This document shows positions 31,827 through 43,130 of a stretch of DNA of 47,340 nt, in pieces. The notes under the pieces are model-generated. The model was not told the DNA's origin, ran no database searches, and worked only from the letters and a program-made list of their open reading frames with translations. The stretch lies in contig NZ_CALRUC010000020.1 in NCBI RefSeq assembly GCF_943371255.1, positions 1 to 47,340 on the forward strand. Direction: 5' to 3'. Numbering within the stretch: the first letter of the stretch is position 1; every line of letters starts with the position of its first letter. The translations under genes were made by a program, and so were the position numbers. Source of the DNA: Ferrovibrio terrae_B. Lineage in GTDB: Bacteria > Pseudomonadota > Alphaproteobacteria > Ferrovibrionales > Ferrovibrionaceae.

Positions 31827-32596
31827 TGAACGAGAAGAACCTCATCCGGGCGATGCCCTGGATGGTCACCATCGGACTTTTCATCCTGTGGGAAGTCGTC
31901 TGCGTCATCACCCGCGTCGAAACCTTCATCCTGCCGCGCCCCAGCGTGGTGTTCGAGGCGATGGTGAAATTTGCCCCGCAGATCACCCATCATGCGCTGC
32001 AGACCCTGATGACCACCACGGCGGGCTTTGCGCTCGGCGTGGTCGGCGGCGGCCTGCTCGGCATCTTCATCGGCGCCTCGCGGCTGGTCTATGTCGGGCT
32101 GTATCCGGTGCTGGTCGGCTTCAATTCGATCCCCAAGGTGGCGCTGGTGCCGGTGCTGGTGATCTGGTTCGGCATCGGCACGGTGCCGGCGATCATCACC
32201 GCTTTCGTGATTTCCTTCTTCCCCATCGTGGTCAATGTCGCCACCGGCCTGGCCACCATCGAGCCTGAGCTGCGCGACGTGCTGCGCTCGCTGGGGGCGA
32301 CCAAGACTGAAATCCTCACCAAGATCGGCCTGCCGCGCGCCATGCCCTATCTGTTCGCGTCGCTGAAAATCGCCATTACGCTGGCCTTTGTCGGTTCGGT
32401 GATCGCGGAAACCGTGGCCTCCAACGAGGGCATCGGATACCTGATGCTGTCGGCGTCTTCGAGCTATAATGTGCCACTGGTCTTCGCCGGCCTGATCGTG
32501 GTCGCCGCCATGGGCGTGGTGATGTATGCGGTGGCGGTGTGGTTTGAACGGCGCATGACCGGCTGGGCGTTCCGCGGCAGCGACCTGATGAGCTGA
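31826..32596 (+). CDS. ABC transporter permease (nitrate/sulfonate/taurine type)
   Basis: A 256-residue inner-membrane permease of the SsuC/TauC type with six hydrophobic segments and the EAA-type cytoplasmic loop ELRDVLRSLGATKTEILTKI followed by GLPRAMPYLFASLKIA. It starts at an ATG in the TGATG overlap with the ATPase gene; a GTG three bases upstream is an alternative. A single permease probably forms a homodimer. xdhA starts 35 bp downstream with its own ribosome site GGAGG. Confidence 0.92.
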   Translation: MNEKNLIRAMPWMVTIGLFILWEVVCVITRVETFILPRPSVVFEAMVKFAPQITHHALQTLMTTTAGFALGVVGGGLLGIFIGASRLVYVGLYPVLVGFNSIPKVALVPVLVIWFGIGTVPAIITAFVISFFPIVVNVATGLATIEPELRDVLRSLGATKTEILTKIGLPRAMPYLFASLKIAITLAFVGSVIAETVASNEGIGYLMLSASSSYNVPLVFAGLIVVAAMGVVMYAVAVWFERRMTGWAFRGSDLMS

Positions 32597-32631
32597 CGCC
32601 GCCCACACGCGGCAAAGGGACCGGAGGCAGC

Positions 32632-34085
<1,454 letters not shown>

Positions 34086-34089
<4 letters not shown>

Positions 34090-36410
34090 CATCGGTCATT
34101 CATAAGCCGATCAAGCATGACAGCGCGCCCAAGCATGTGGCCGGCAGTGCGCGCTATATCGACGACCTGCCGGAACCCGAAGGCCTGCTGCATGTGGCGC
34201 TGCATTTGAGCGATCGCACGCATGCGAAAATCCTGAATATCGATCTGAGTGCCGCGCTCGCCATTCCCGGTGTGATGGCGGCGATCACCGTGGCCGACGT
34301 ACCGGGCGATCCCGATATCGCGCCGGTGGTGCGCGGCGAGCCGGTGCTGGCCAACGGGGTGGTCGAATTCCACGGCCATCCGGTGGCGGCGATTGCCGCC
34401 CACGACCTGCCCACCGCGCGCCGCGCCGCCCGGCTGGTGCGGGTGACCTATGAAGACCTGTCGGCGATCCTGAGCATCGAAGATGCCATCGAGAAACAGT
34501 CCTTCCTGCTGCCACCGCTGGGCCTGAAGCGCGGCGATGCAACTGCTGCCATCGCCGGGGCACCACACCGCCTGAAAGGTGATCTGAATATCGGCGGCCA
34601 GGATCATTTCTACCTCGAAGGGCAGGTCAGCCTGGCCGAGCCGCGCGAGGACGGCGATGTGATCGTGCGTTGCTCGACGCAGCATCCCTCCGAGGTACAG
34701 AAGCTCGTTGCGCGAGTCCTCGGCACGTCTCTGAACAGCGTAACAGTGGAATGCCGGCGCATGGGCGGCGGCTTCGGCGGCAAGGAAACCCAGGCCGCGC
34801 AGTTTGCCTGCATCGCCGCCGTGATCGCGGCCAGGACCGGCCGGCCAGCCAAGCTGCGGCTCGACCGCGACGAGGACATGATCGCCACCGGCAAACGGCA
34901 TGATTTCCTGTCGCGTTACGACGTCGGCTTCGATGAGCAGGGCCGCATCCTCGGGTATGAGCTGACGCTGGCCGGGCGCGGCGGCTGGGCGGCGGACCTG
35001 ACCGGTGCCGTGGTGGACCGCGCGGTGTTCCATGCCGATTCCAGCTACTGGCTGCCCGATGTCACCATCACCGGGCTGTGCTGCAAGACCAACACGGTGT
35101 CGAACACCGCGTTTCGCGGTTTCGGCGGACCGCAGGGCATGGCGACCACCGAATATGTGATCGACGAGATCGCGCGTTTCCTGGGCCGCGATCCCTTGGA
35201 CATCCGCCGCGCCAATCTCTATGGCAAGTCCGCCAACAACGTCACGCCGTATTTTCAGACCATCACCGACAATATCCTGCCCGAGATGCTGGACGAGCTG
35301 CTGGCGAGCAGCGACTACAGGCGCCGCCGGCAAGAGATCGACGCCTTCAATGCACAGAGCCCGCATCTGAAAAAAGGCCTGGCACTGACGCCGGTGAAAT
35401 TCGGCATCTCCTTCACCACCACTTTCCTCAACCAGGCCGGCGCGCTGGTTCTGGTCTATGAGGATGGCTCGGTGCAGCTGAACCACGGCGGCACCGAGAT
35501 GGGCCAGGGCGTCTATATCAAGGTGGCGCAGGTGGTGGCCGAGACGCTCGGCATCGGGCTGGACAAGATCCGCATCACCGCGACGCGCACCGACAAGGTG
35601 CCCAATACATCTGCCACGGCAGCGAGCGCCGGCGCCGATCTGAATGGCAAGGCCGCCGAGGCCGCCGCACTGCAGATTCGCGACCGCCTCGCCGTGGTGG
35701 CCGGCGCGATGCTGAATGCAGATGCAGGGCAGGTGGTGTTTGCTGATGACCACGTCCGTGCCGGCGGCAAATCGGTGCCGTTTGCCGATGTGGCGCACAA
35801 GGCCTGGATGGAACGCGTGTCGCTGGCTGCCTCGGGCTTCTATGCCACGCCGGATATCAATTTCGACCGCGCCACCGGGCGCGGCCGGCCGTTCTATTAT
35901 TTCGCCTACGGCCTGTCGGCCACCGAAGTGCTGGTCGACTGCTTTACCGGCGAATACCGCTTCACCCGCGCCGACCTGCTGCATGACTGCGGCAGCTCGC
36001 TCAATCCCGCCATCGACCTGGGCCAGGTGGAGGGCGCCTATATCCAGGGCCTGGGCTGGCTGACCATGGAAGAACTGTGGTGGGACGACAAAGGGCGCTT
36101 ACGCACCCATGCGCCCAGCACCTACAAGATTCCCACCGCGCGCGACCTGCCGGAAGATTTCCGCGTGCAGCTTGTTTCCGGCCGCGCCAATCCGGCAAAC
36201 ACCGTGTTCCGATCCAAAGCCGTAGGCGAGCCACCGCTGATGCTCGGCATCTCCGCCTGGCTGGCGCTGAAGGACGCCGTCGCCGCCGCGGCCGGCACCA
36301 GGATGGTGCGCCTGGATGCACCCGCCACACCGGAACGCGTGCTGCTGGCCATCGCAGCGGCCAAACGACAGGACGCGGCGATGCCCACCGACATGGCAGC
36401 CGCCAAATGA
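34086..36410 (+). CDS. xdhB: xanthine dehydrogenase large subunit (molybdopterin)
   Basis: The 774-residue Mo-cofactor subunit. Family motifs are clear: SARYIDDLPEP, GGQDHFYLEGQVSLAEP, RRMGGGFGGKETQAAQFACI, the substrate-site Arg in NTAFRGFGGPQG, GTEMGQGVYIKVAQV and the catalytic Glu in KAVGEPPLMLGISAW. No signal peptide is present, so it works in the cytoplasm with XdhA, in contrast with the Tat-exported IorB. The ATG at 34086 overlaps the xdhA stop and its own stop overlaps the xdhC start, a translationally coupled set. Confidence 0.94.
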
Positions 36411-37204
36411 ACTGGCTCAATGCCCTCAGTGACCTGGATGGTCGCGGCATTCCCGCCGTGCTGGTAACGGTGGCAGCCACCGATGGCTCCTCGCCGCGCG
36501 AGGCCGGCACCAAGATGGTGGTGACGCCGGACGACACCATCGGCACCATCGGTGGCGGCACGCTGGAATTCCGCGCCATCGAGATCGCCCGCCATATGCT
36601 CGGCACCAAACAGGGGCCGAGCTTGCGCAAATTCCCGCTCGGCCCCTCGATGGGGCAATGCTGCGGCGGCACCATGACGCTGCTGTTCGAGCCGCAGCGG
36701 CCGGACCTGTTCACCGTGGCGCTGTTCGGCGCCGGCCATGTCGGCAAGGCCGTGGTGCAGGTGCTGTCTGCCCTGCCCTGCCGCATCCGCTGGTTCGATC
36801 CGCGGCCCGATGAATTCCCCGACCATGTGCCGCCGGGTGTGAGCGTGGAAGTGACCAACGCGCCCGAACGCGAGATCACCGGCCTGCCGGACGATGCCTG
36901 GATTCTGGTGATGAGCCACAGTCATGCGCTCGATCTGGGCATCACGGCAAAAGCCCTGCAGGAAAACCGCTTCGCCTATGTGGGCCTGATCGGCTCGGAG
37001 ACCAAGCGCGCGCGTTTCGTCAAACGGTTCCGCGAGCTGGGCCTGGACGAACAGCAGATCGCCAGGCTGACCTGCCCGATCGGCATCGACGGCGTGAACG
37101 GCAAGCATCCCGGCGAGATCGCCATTGCCACGGCAGCACAGCTGCTGCAGCTGCGCGAGGGCGCCCGGCAGACCTTACGCGTGGTCGACGAGAGCGCGGC
37201 TTAA
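36407..37204 (+). CDS. xdhC: xanthine dehydrogenase accessory protein XdhC
   Basis: XdhC binds the molybdenum cofactor, oversees its sulfuration and delivers it to XdhB. The 265-residue protein carries TDGSSPREAGTKMVV, GTIGGGTLEFRAIE, PSMGQCCGGTMTLLFEP with the conserved Cys pair, and a C-terminal Rossmann domain with ALFGAGHVGKAVV and SHSHALDLGI. The N-terminal ATG overlaps the xdhB stop in ATGA. The last four bases overlap the convergent DUF2336 gene. It could also serve the IorB enzyme upstream, which has no accessory gene of its own nearby. Confidence 0.93.
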   Translation: MNWLNALSDLDGRGIPAVLVTVAATDGSSPREAGTKMVVTPDDTIGTIGGGTLEFRAIEIARHMLGTKQGPSLRKFPLGPSMGQCCGGTMTLLFEPQRPDLFTVALFGAGHVGKAVVQVLSALPCRIRWFDPRPDEFPDHVPPGVSVEVTNAPEREITGLPDDAWILVMSHSHALDLGITAKALQENRFAYVGLIGSETKRARFVKRFRELGLDEQQIARLTCPIGIDGVNGKHPGEIAIATAAQLLQLREGARQTLRVVDESAA

Positions 37205-38451
37205 AGCCCCAGAATCTTCAGCTGGTCCTGCAGCTCGGCCTCGGTCATCGGATAATCCGAGCCGTTGCGGGCATTCAGCATGCTCTTCGGTGGCACATGG
37301 GCAAGGTCGCGCTGGATCATCACCGCCGTGCGCATGGAGAATTTGGCGCGCCAGACCAGTGCGGTGATCAGTCGGCCATTGCGCACATCGATCGCCTTCT
37401 GGATCACCGACAGCGGGATACGGCCATTCTGGATCAGCGCCTGCAGCACCAGGTTCCGGTCGCCGCGCTCGATCGCCTCCTGCACCAGATCGTTGTCGAG
37501 CTTCTTGTCCTTGATCAGCTTCCTGACCTTGATCTCGGCCTCGGCCATCGGCGTCTGCGCGTCTTCCGCCTCCTCGTCTTCGTCAGCCTCTTCCAGCTTA
37601 ACCTCGAGCCGCTGCTCCATCACCTGGCGCACCTCGGCCAGCGCATCGGCCGGCAGATCCTTGCGGCTGGCCAACAGCTTGAGCAGTGACGAGGCGACAA
37701 AGCCGGCAAGCCGCTTGGCCGCCTTGCCCGGCAGGTTTGGCCGCTGCACCAGCGGTTCATGCCAGGCTTCGAATTGCGGCGCCGCATCGAGAATGAGATC
37801 GAGGGTCTCTTCCCGGATCTGCGCCGAGTCATTGGCCAGCAATGCCGCCACCGCTGAAACATCACGGGTCGCCGCAATGGCCCCGGATACACCATCGGAC
37901 AGGCCGATGCGGCGGGCAATCGCCGACAGCGCACCCGACTGCGCCGAGGAGGCGACAATCTCGCGCAGATCGTCATCGCTCAAGAGCGGCGAGAATTGCA
38001 GCACCGGAGCCGAGACGATCAGCTCGACATCCAGCGCCAGCTGCTTGATCAGATGATGCGGTACATTCTCGGATGCTTTCAGGGCTTCCGACAATGTGGC
38101 GCGGATACGGGCCAGTTCGTCCTGCGCCAGCAGCTCCAGCGTCTGGATCGCCAGCTCGCGCGCCTTGCTGGCCTCGTCGTCCGGCAGGTCGGGCAGCATA
38201 TGCGCCACCTTGGCAGCCAGCCGCTGGCGTATCTCTTCGGAGGAATCATTGGCCAGCAGCAGATAGGCCTGTGCCGGCGTCGCCTCGTTCTCGACGATGG
38301 CGCGGCGCACCTCTTCGGTCTGGTCGACCGCAAGGTAATACAGGATTTCCGGCTGCGTATCGGCGCGCTTGGCCAGCTTCAGGCGCTCGGCCGAATTGGC
38401 CGAGGCGGCCAGCGCCTTCGCCTTGTCGTAGTCGATATTCTTGCCACTCAC
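37201..38451 (-). CDS. DUF2336 domain protein
   Basis: A 416-residue alphaproteobacterial protein with the DUF2336 domain, which resembles HEAT-like helical repeats (RADTQPEILYYLAVDQTEEV, LANDSSEEIRQRLAAK, LLANDSAQIREETLDLILDA). A very acidic insert (EEADEDEEAEDAQ) splits it from a conserved C-terminus with RKLIKDKKLDNDLVQEAI and RDLAHVPPKSMLNAR. Function is unknown; helical-repeat proteins of this kind act as scaffolds. Its GTG start overlaps the stop of the upstream GGDEF gene by 4 bp (GTGA), so the two probably act together in signalling. Confidence 0.85.
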   Translation of the reverse strand: MSGKNIDYDKAKALAASANSAERLKLAKRADTQPEILYYLAVDQTEEVRRAIVENEATPAQAYLLLANDSSEEIRQRLAAKVAHMLPDLPDDEASKARELAIQTLELLAQDELARIRATLSEALKASENVPHHLIKQLALDVELIVSAPVLQFSPLLSDDDLREIVASSAQSGALSAIARRIGLSDGVSGAIAATRDVSAVAALLANDSAQIREETLDLILDAAPQFEAWHEPLVQRPNLPGKAAKRLAGFVASSLLKLLASRKDLPADALAEVRQVMEQRLEVKLEEADEDEEAEDAQTPMAEAEIKVRKLIKDKKLDNDLVQEAIERGDRNLVLQALIQNGRIPLSVIQKAIDVRNGRLITALVWRAKFSMRTAVMIQRDLAHVPPKSMLNARNGSDYPMTEAELQDQLKILGL

Positions 38452-39749
38452 GTCGGGACTCCGTCCTCGTCATCGGGCAGCGGCGCGATATGGCTGCGTC
38501 CCTTGCCGCCTTTCTTGGCGGCATACATGGCCTCGTCTGCCCGGGCGATCAGGGCCTCGGTGCTTTCCAGCTGGTCGAGCCGCGAAAACACCGCGCCGAC
38601 CGAAAGGCCGAGCGGAAAACCCTCGACACCGAACTGCCGGTCAAGCTCGCGGCCGATCTCATGCAGGCGCAGGCTGATCGATTCCGCCGAGTTGCGGTCG
38701 GTTTCTTCGAGCCAGAGCAGGAATTCATCACCGCCGATGCGCGAGGCCAGATCGACGCCGCGCATCAGCCGGCGGGCTTCTTCCGAGACATGCTTCAGCA
38801 CCTCGTCGCCCACCTGGTGGCCGCGCACATCGTTGACCTTCTTGAAGTTGTCGAGATCGAAATAGATCAGGGTGCCGCGCAGCTTGTTACGCAGATGGCG
38901 TGCCAGCCGCTTGTCCAGTTCGGCCAGGAAGGCACGGCGGTTGAGCAGGCCGGTAAGGCCATCGGTGCTGGCCAGCTTGTTGAGCTGCTTATGCGCGCGC
39001 CGCAGCGCATCGACGCGCTCGCGGGCCTCGGTGACATCGCGCGCCACGCCGCGCACGCCGAGCCAGGTGCCCTGTGCATCCCGCACCGGAAGGCAGGAGA
39101 CTTCAAAGCAACCGACCGTGCCATCCTTGCGCTGCAGGAAAATCTCGGTGGCTTCCTGCGGCACCTGTGCCTCGAACGGCAGGATCGCCGGCGCCGGCGT
39201 ATCGACGCTGTATTCGGCGACGATCTGGCGCGCATCGCGGCCTTCCAGTTCGCGGGCCGTATAGCCGAGCGCGCCGCGCGGCGAGACGAAGCCGAAGCGG
39301 CCATCGGCCTTGGTTTCCCAGGCAAAATCGGTGGAGCAGGAGACCAGATCCTTGAACAGCTGGCGCGACTGCATCAGAGCCTGGATCAGGTTGCGCTCCA
39401 GCGTGCCGTCGCGACCGAGCAGCAGCAGGCGGCGACTCGTCTTGTCGCCGAGCGGAATGAGGGTGAGCTGCAGCGCGCTGCCGCCGCGCGGGCCGGCGAG
39501 ATCGGCGCGATCCTGCCGCATCTGGCCGTCACCCAGCGCCGCCGCAATCGCCGTGGCCAGGGCCGGCAACTGGTTGCCGGCCAGCGCGGTCAGCAGCCCG
39601 GTGGCGGCATCATTGGCGGCCAGGGTATGGCCGCCACCATCGAGCAGCGCAGCCGGGCCGGGATATTCCGGCACCAGCAGGGCCGGATCGAGTCCGCCCG
39701 CCAGGTGGCCATCCTGGCCCGCATCCATTGCCGTGCTACCCTGACTCAC
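38448..39749 (-). CDS. PAS-GGDEF diguanylate cyclase
   Basis: A 433-residue cytoplasmic protein that should make cyclic di-GMP. It has an N-terminal PAS-like region, a second PAS (STDFAWETKADGRFGFVSPR through GVRGVARDVTEARER with PAC segment), then a GGDEF domain starting at LASTDGLTGLLNRRAF. The active site is intact (RIGGDEFLLW), and RGVD five residues before it is a product-inhibition I-site. No transmembrane segment. GTG 39749 is chosen because GAGGGG precedes it; ATG 39800 is an in-frame alternative with a weak ribosome site. Confidence 0.9.
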   Translation of the reverse strand: MSQGSTAMDAGQDGHLAGGLDPALLVPEYPGPAALLDGGGHTLAANDAATGLLTALAGNQLPALATAIAAALGDGQMRQDRADLAGPRGGSALQLTLIPLGDKTSRRLLLLGRDGTLERNLIQALMQSRQLFKDLVSCSTDFAWETKADGRFGFVSPRGALGYTARELEGRDARQIVAEYSVDTPAPAILPFEAQVPQEATEIFLQRKDGTVGCFEVSCLPVRDAQGTWLGVRGVARDVTEARERVDALRRAHKQLNKLASTDGLTGLLNRRAFLAELDKRLARHLRNKLRGTLIYFDLDNFKKVNDVRGHQVGDEVLKHVSEEARRLMRGVDLASRIGGDEFLLWLEETDRNSAESISLRLHEIGRELDRQFGVEGFPLGLSVGAVFSRLDQLESTEALIARADEAMYAAKKGGKGRSHIAPLPDDEDGVPT

Positions 39750-39830
39750 CGTTCGCCCCTCTGGTTCCGGTGATCGCGTCGCGCCCCGGATACTCGCCAT
39801 TTTAGCCGGAAGCCCCTATGGTGCGAAACC

Positions 39831-40559
39831 GTGATCTCCACTGCTTCCGTATCCTCCGCCCCCTCGGCATCCCATGCCGGCACGCCGCTGGCCGGCGCAG
39901 CGCTCCGCCATGCGGAAACCTGGGTCTTCGACCTCGACAACACGCTCTATCCGGCGGAATGCAACCTGTTCGAGCAGGTGCAGCGCCGGATGGGCGAGTT
40001 CATCGCCACGACCTTTGCCCTCGATGCCGCGGCGGCAGCCGAAAAGCGGAAATACTTCTTCCACACCCATGGCACCACGCTGCGCGGCCTGATGGTGGAA
40101 CACGGTATCGACCCGGCTGCCTTCCTCAGCTTCGTACATGACATCGACCTGAGCGGCGTGGATGCCATGCCGGCGCTGAATACGGCGCTGGAGCGCCTGC
40201 CGGGCCGCAAACTGATCTTCACCAACGGCACCGTGGCCCATGCCGAGCGCATCATGCGCAAGCTGGGCGTCGACCATCATTTCGAGGCGGTGTTCGATAT
40301 CGTGGCTTCCGACTACCTGCCAAAGCCGGACATGACGCCCTATCGCGCGATGCTGGCCCGGCATGGCGTGGCACCGGCCGGTGCCGTGATGGTGGAAGAC
40401 ATGGCACGCAACCTGAAACCGGCGGCCGAACTGGGCATGACCACGATCTGGGTGCCGACCACGGCAGCCTGGTCGAAACCCGATGCCGGCGACCACGGCC
40501 ATATCCACCATACCGCCCCCGACCTGACCGCCTTCCTGGCCGCCCTGCCCGCCGCCTGA
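39831..40559 (+). CDS. HAD-IA hydrolase, pyrimidine 5'-nucleotidase type
   Basis: A 242-residue haloacid-dehalogenase superfamily phosphatase resembling yeast Sdt1 and related pyrimidine 5'-nucleotidases. The HAD motifs are ETWVFDLDNTLYPAECNLF (nucleophile Asp), KLIFTNGTVAHAERIM (Thr/Asn), the Lys in DYLPKPDMTPY and VMVEDMARNLKPAAELGM (acidic pair). The helical cap reads RRMGEFIATTFALDAAAAAE. Start GTG 39831; the N-terminal 25 residues are low complexity. It diverges from the GGDEF gene by about 80 bp. Confidence 0.9.
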   Translation: MISTASVSSAPSASHAGTPLAGAALRHAETWVFDLDNTLYPAECNLFEQVQRRMGEFIATTFALDAAAAAEKRKYFFHTHGTTLRGLMVEHGIDPAAFLSFVHDIDLSGVDAMPALNTALERLPGRKLIFTNGTVAHAERIMRKLGVDHHFEAVFDIVASDYLPKPDMTPYRAMLARHGVAPAGAVMVEDMARNLKPAAELGMTTIWVPTTAAWSKPDAGDHGHIHHTAPDLTAFLAALPAA

Positions 40560-40597
40560 ACCGCCCCCCGAAGGGTGCCCGAAAGGGAGCCGGCAGG

Positions 40598-40625
40598 TTG
40601 ACTCAAGGCGTCTGGCGGCTATTGT
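40598..40625 (+). promoter_or_regulatory. candidate dapD promoter
   Basis: TTGACT and TATTGT are separated by 16 bases, 43 bases before the dapD ATG. The -35 matches five of six consensus bases and the -10 four. It would allow dapD to be transcribed apart from the HAD gene. Confidence 0.5.
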
Positions 40626-40667
40626 CTCGCGGTCTCGCCGACCCGCATTTTCCAAGGACTATTTGCC

Positions 40668-41522
40668 ATGACCGACGCCGCCATCCGCGCCCAGCTCCAG
40701 CCCGTGATCGATGCCGCCTGGGAGGCCCGCGACCAGGTCAATTTCCAGACCAAGGGCGAAGTCCGCGACGCGGTGGAAGCCACGCTGAATGCGCTGGATG
40801 ACGGCAAGCTGCGCGTGGCCGAGAAGATCGACGGCAAGTGGGTGGTGCACCAGTGGGCCAAAAAGGCCGTGCTGCTGAGCTTCCGCCTCACCGACAACAT
40901 GCTGATTTCGGATGCGCCGGGCGGCGCCAGCTGGTTTGACAAGGTGCCGTCGAAATTTGCCGGCTGGAGCGAACAGCGCTTCCGTAGCGCCGGCTTCCGC
41001 GCCGTGCCGGGCGCCGTGGTGCGCCGCGCCGCCTATATCGCCCCGGGCGTCGTGCTGATGCCGAGCTTTGTCAATCTCGGTGCCTATGTCGACAGCGGCA
41101 CCATGGTGGATACCTGGGCCACGGTAGGTTCCTGCGCCCAGATCGGCAAGAACGTGCATCTGTCGGGTGGTGTCGGCATCGGCGGTGTGCTGGAGCCGCT
41201 GCAGGGCAATCCGGTGATCATCGAGGATAACTGCTTCATCGGCGCGCGTTCGGAAGTGGTGGAAGGCGTGATCGTCGAGGAAGGCGCCGTGCTGTCCATG
41301 GGCGTCTATCTGGGCGCCGGCACCAAGATCATCGACCGCGCCACCGGCGAGGTGTTTGTCGGCCGCGTGCCGGCCTATTCGGTGGTGGTCTCTGGCAACA
41401 TCCCGGGCAAGCCGCTGCCCAACGGCCAGCCGGGTCCGTCGCTGTACTGCGCTGTGATCGTCAAGCGCGTCGACGCGCAGACGCGTTCCAAGACATCCAT
41501 CAACGAACTGCTGCGCGACTGA
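40668..41522 (+). CDS. dapD: tetrahydrodipicolinate N-succinyltransferase
   Basis: DapD transfers succinyl from succinyl-CoA to tetrahydropyridine-2,6-dicarboxylate, the step after DapB in the succinylase branch of lysine and cell-wall diaminopimelate synthesis. The 284-residue protein has the helical N-terminus, the RAAYIAPGVVLMPSFVNLGA start of the left-handed beta helix with hexapeptide repeats, and signature residues in DTWATVGSCAQIGKNVHLSG and EDNCFIGARSEVVEGVIVEE. Length equals the family norm. AAGGA lies 8 bases before ATG 40668. Confidence 0.97.
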   Translation: MTDAAIRAQLQPVIDAAWEARDQVNFQTKGEVRDAVEATLNALDDGKLRVAEKIDGKWVVHQWAKKAVLLSFRLTDNMLISDAPGGASWFDKVPSKFAGWSEQRFRSAGFRAVPGAVVRRAAYIAPGVVLMPSFVNLGAYVDSGTMVDTWATVGSCAQIGKNVHLSGGVGIGGVLEPLQGNPVIIEDNCFIGARSEVVEGVIVEEGAVLSMGVYLGAGTKIIDRATGEVFVGRVPAYSVVVSGNIPGKPLPNGQPGPSLYCAVIVKRVDAQTRSKTSINELLRD

Positions 41523-41642
41523 TATCGCATAGGTGGTGTCGCGCTGCCCGTCAGCAGACATTGTCGGTAGAACCGGCGGCGCGACAACCCTTCCTTAACG
41601 CAGAGCGGCGAGGCTTCAGGCTCCTGTTATCCCGAGTCGGTC

Positions 41643-42233
41643 ATGTCGCTTCCGCCCGCCAAAACCCGTCGTATCGATCCCGGTGCCTTTCGCCGTTCCA
41701 CCATCCTGGTGGCCGAGGGTGACCGCGGCCTGCGTCGCACGCTGCGCGATGTGCTGCTCGGCATGGGTTTCCCCTCCATCATCGTGGCCGGCACTGCCGC
41801 GGAAGCAATACGCCAGCTGATCGAGTTCCGGCCCAGCGTGATCCTGCTGGACCACAAACTGCCCGGCAACGGCGATGGCATCGCCTTCACGCGCCGGCTG
41901 CGCCGCGAGAACGACCCGGTACCGATCATCCTGATGTGCACCAATCCCGATGCCGCGCTGGTGGCCACCGCGCGCGATGCCGGCGTGAACGAGATCGCGC
42001 GCAAGCCGCTGTCGATGGAAGGGCTGGTGCTGCGCCTGATGCATGTGCTGCAGGTGCCCCGCAAATTCATCCGCAGCAGTGCCTTTGTCGGGCCCGACCG
42101 CCGCCGCCTGCCCGACCGCCGCCGCAATGAACGCCGGCTGCAGATGCCGCTGCCGCCCGACCAGGAACGCCGCAAGCGGCCCAGCCGGCGCAGCGGCGAC
42201 GAGCGCCGCAAACCCAAGACACCCAATCCCTGA
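41643..42233 (+). CDS. single-domain response regulator with basic tail
   Basis: A 196-residue protein with a CheY-like receiver domain: acidic pocket EGD near residues 25-28, phospho-acceptor Asp70 in VILLDHKLPG, and Lys121 in ARKPLSMEG. After residue 135 it has a short basic, probably disordered tail (FVGPDRRRLPDRRRNERRLQ and RRSGDERRK) instead of an output domain. The FVGPDRRR motif is common on Rhodospirillales receiver proteins. It may act by binding a partner in chemotaxis or general stress signalling. There is no histidine kinase nearby. Confidence 0.88.
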   Translation: MSLPPAKTRRIDPGAFRRSTILVAEGDRGLRRTLRDVLLGMGFPSIIVAGTAAEAIRQLIEFRPSVILLDHKLPGNGDGIAFTRRLRRENDPVPIILMCTNPDAALVATARDAGVNEIARKPLSMEGLVLRLMHVLQVPRKFIRSSAFVGPDRRRLPDRRRNERRLQMPLPPDQERRKRPSRRSGDERRKPKTPNP

Positions 42234-42393
42234 AAAAAGAAAGCCGGTCGGGGCGGGGAAGCCGGACCGGCCGGGCACTATGAGCGGCGCGCCTGAGGTG
42301 ATTCGCAGCCTAGGCGGCGGCGATGACGCTGGCATGACAGGCGGCAGCCTGCTGTAATCCGCCACCGCAGGCCGATGCCATGAATTAGTCCGC

Positions 42394-42421
42394 TTGCATT
42401 ACTGTTATTCCCCGCTACAAT
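42394..42421 (+). promoter_or_regulatory. candidate promoter of marR and the liv operon
   Basis: TTGCAT and TACAAT are separated by 16 bases, 57 bases upstream of the MarR start. The -10 matches five of six consensus bases. The wider 244-bp gap (42234-42477) also has a GCCGGTC/GACCGGC inverted repeat just after the response-regulator gene, with no T run. Confidence 0.5.
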
Positions 42422-42477
42422 CCGGCACACAATAAAAGCCCGGCCGCCAAGAGCCGTGGGCAGGGAGGATCATCATC

Positions 42478-43104
42478 GTGCCAGTTGCCGCCCGGAATGC
42501 GCCGATGCGCAGGCCGAAAGCCGAGGTCGGAGTAAAATCCGAGCGTCGCGGCAGTGCTGCGCCGGTGGATTACGGCACCCTGCCCAACCATGTCGGCTAT
42601 CTGCTGCGCCTGGCGCAGCTGCGGGTGTGGGAGGATTTCTATGGCCGGCTGGGCGATACCGGAATCAGCCCGGCGCTGTTTTCGGCCCTGATGCTGGTCG
42701 AGCGCAATCCCGGCATCCAGCAAAGCCGCCTGGGCGAAGCCCTTGGTGTCGCCCGTTCCGGCGCCATGACGATGACCGACCGGCTGGAAGGCCTGGGCCT
42801 GGTCGAGCGCCGCGCCGACCCGCATGACCGGCGCGCCTATGGCCTGTTCCTGACCACAGACGGCCAGCGCCGCATGGCGGAGTATATCGCCCGCGTCCAG
42901 CAGCATGACGCCAAGATCAACCAGGTGCTGAGTGGCGAGGAGCATGCCACCCTGATGCGGTTGCTGCACAAGTTTACCGCCGCGCCGGCCCCGATCACGC
43001 AGGAACGTGCCCAGAAAGTGGAAGCCGCAGCCCGTTCCGCAGCAGAGACTGATCCAGTAGCATCGCGTACCAAGCGCACCGCCCATACAGGGCGGGCGTC
43101 CTAG
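42478..43104 (+). CDS. MarR family transcriptional regulator
   Basis: A 208-residue winged-helix regulator. The core begins VGYLLRLAQLRVWEDFYGRL, followed by the recognition region QQSRLGEALGVARSGAMTMT, then DRLEGLGLVERRADPHDRRA and a wing ending YGLFLTTDGQRRM, as in MarR proteins that sense small aromatic compounds. Basic extensions of about 30 residues on both ends are extra. GTG 42478 follows GGGAGG. It starts a block with the liv-type transporter 26 bp later, so it probably controls that transporter; the ligand may be its substrate. Confidence 0.9.
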   Translation: MPVAARNAPMRRPKAEVGVKSERRGSAAPVDYGTLPNHVGYLLRLAQLRVWEDFYGRLGDTGISPALFSALMLVERNPGIQQSRLGEALGVARSGAMTMTDRLEGLGLVERRADPHDRRAYGLFLTTDGQRRMAEYIARVQQHDAKINQVLSGEEHATLMRLLHKFTAAPAPITQERAQKVEAAARSAAETDPVASRTKRTAHTGRAS

Positions 43105-43130
43105 ACAACGGTTCCAGGGAGGAAAAACCA

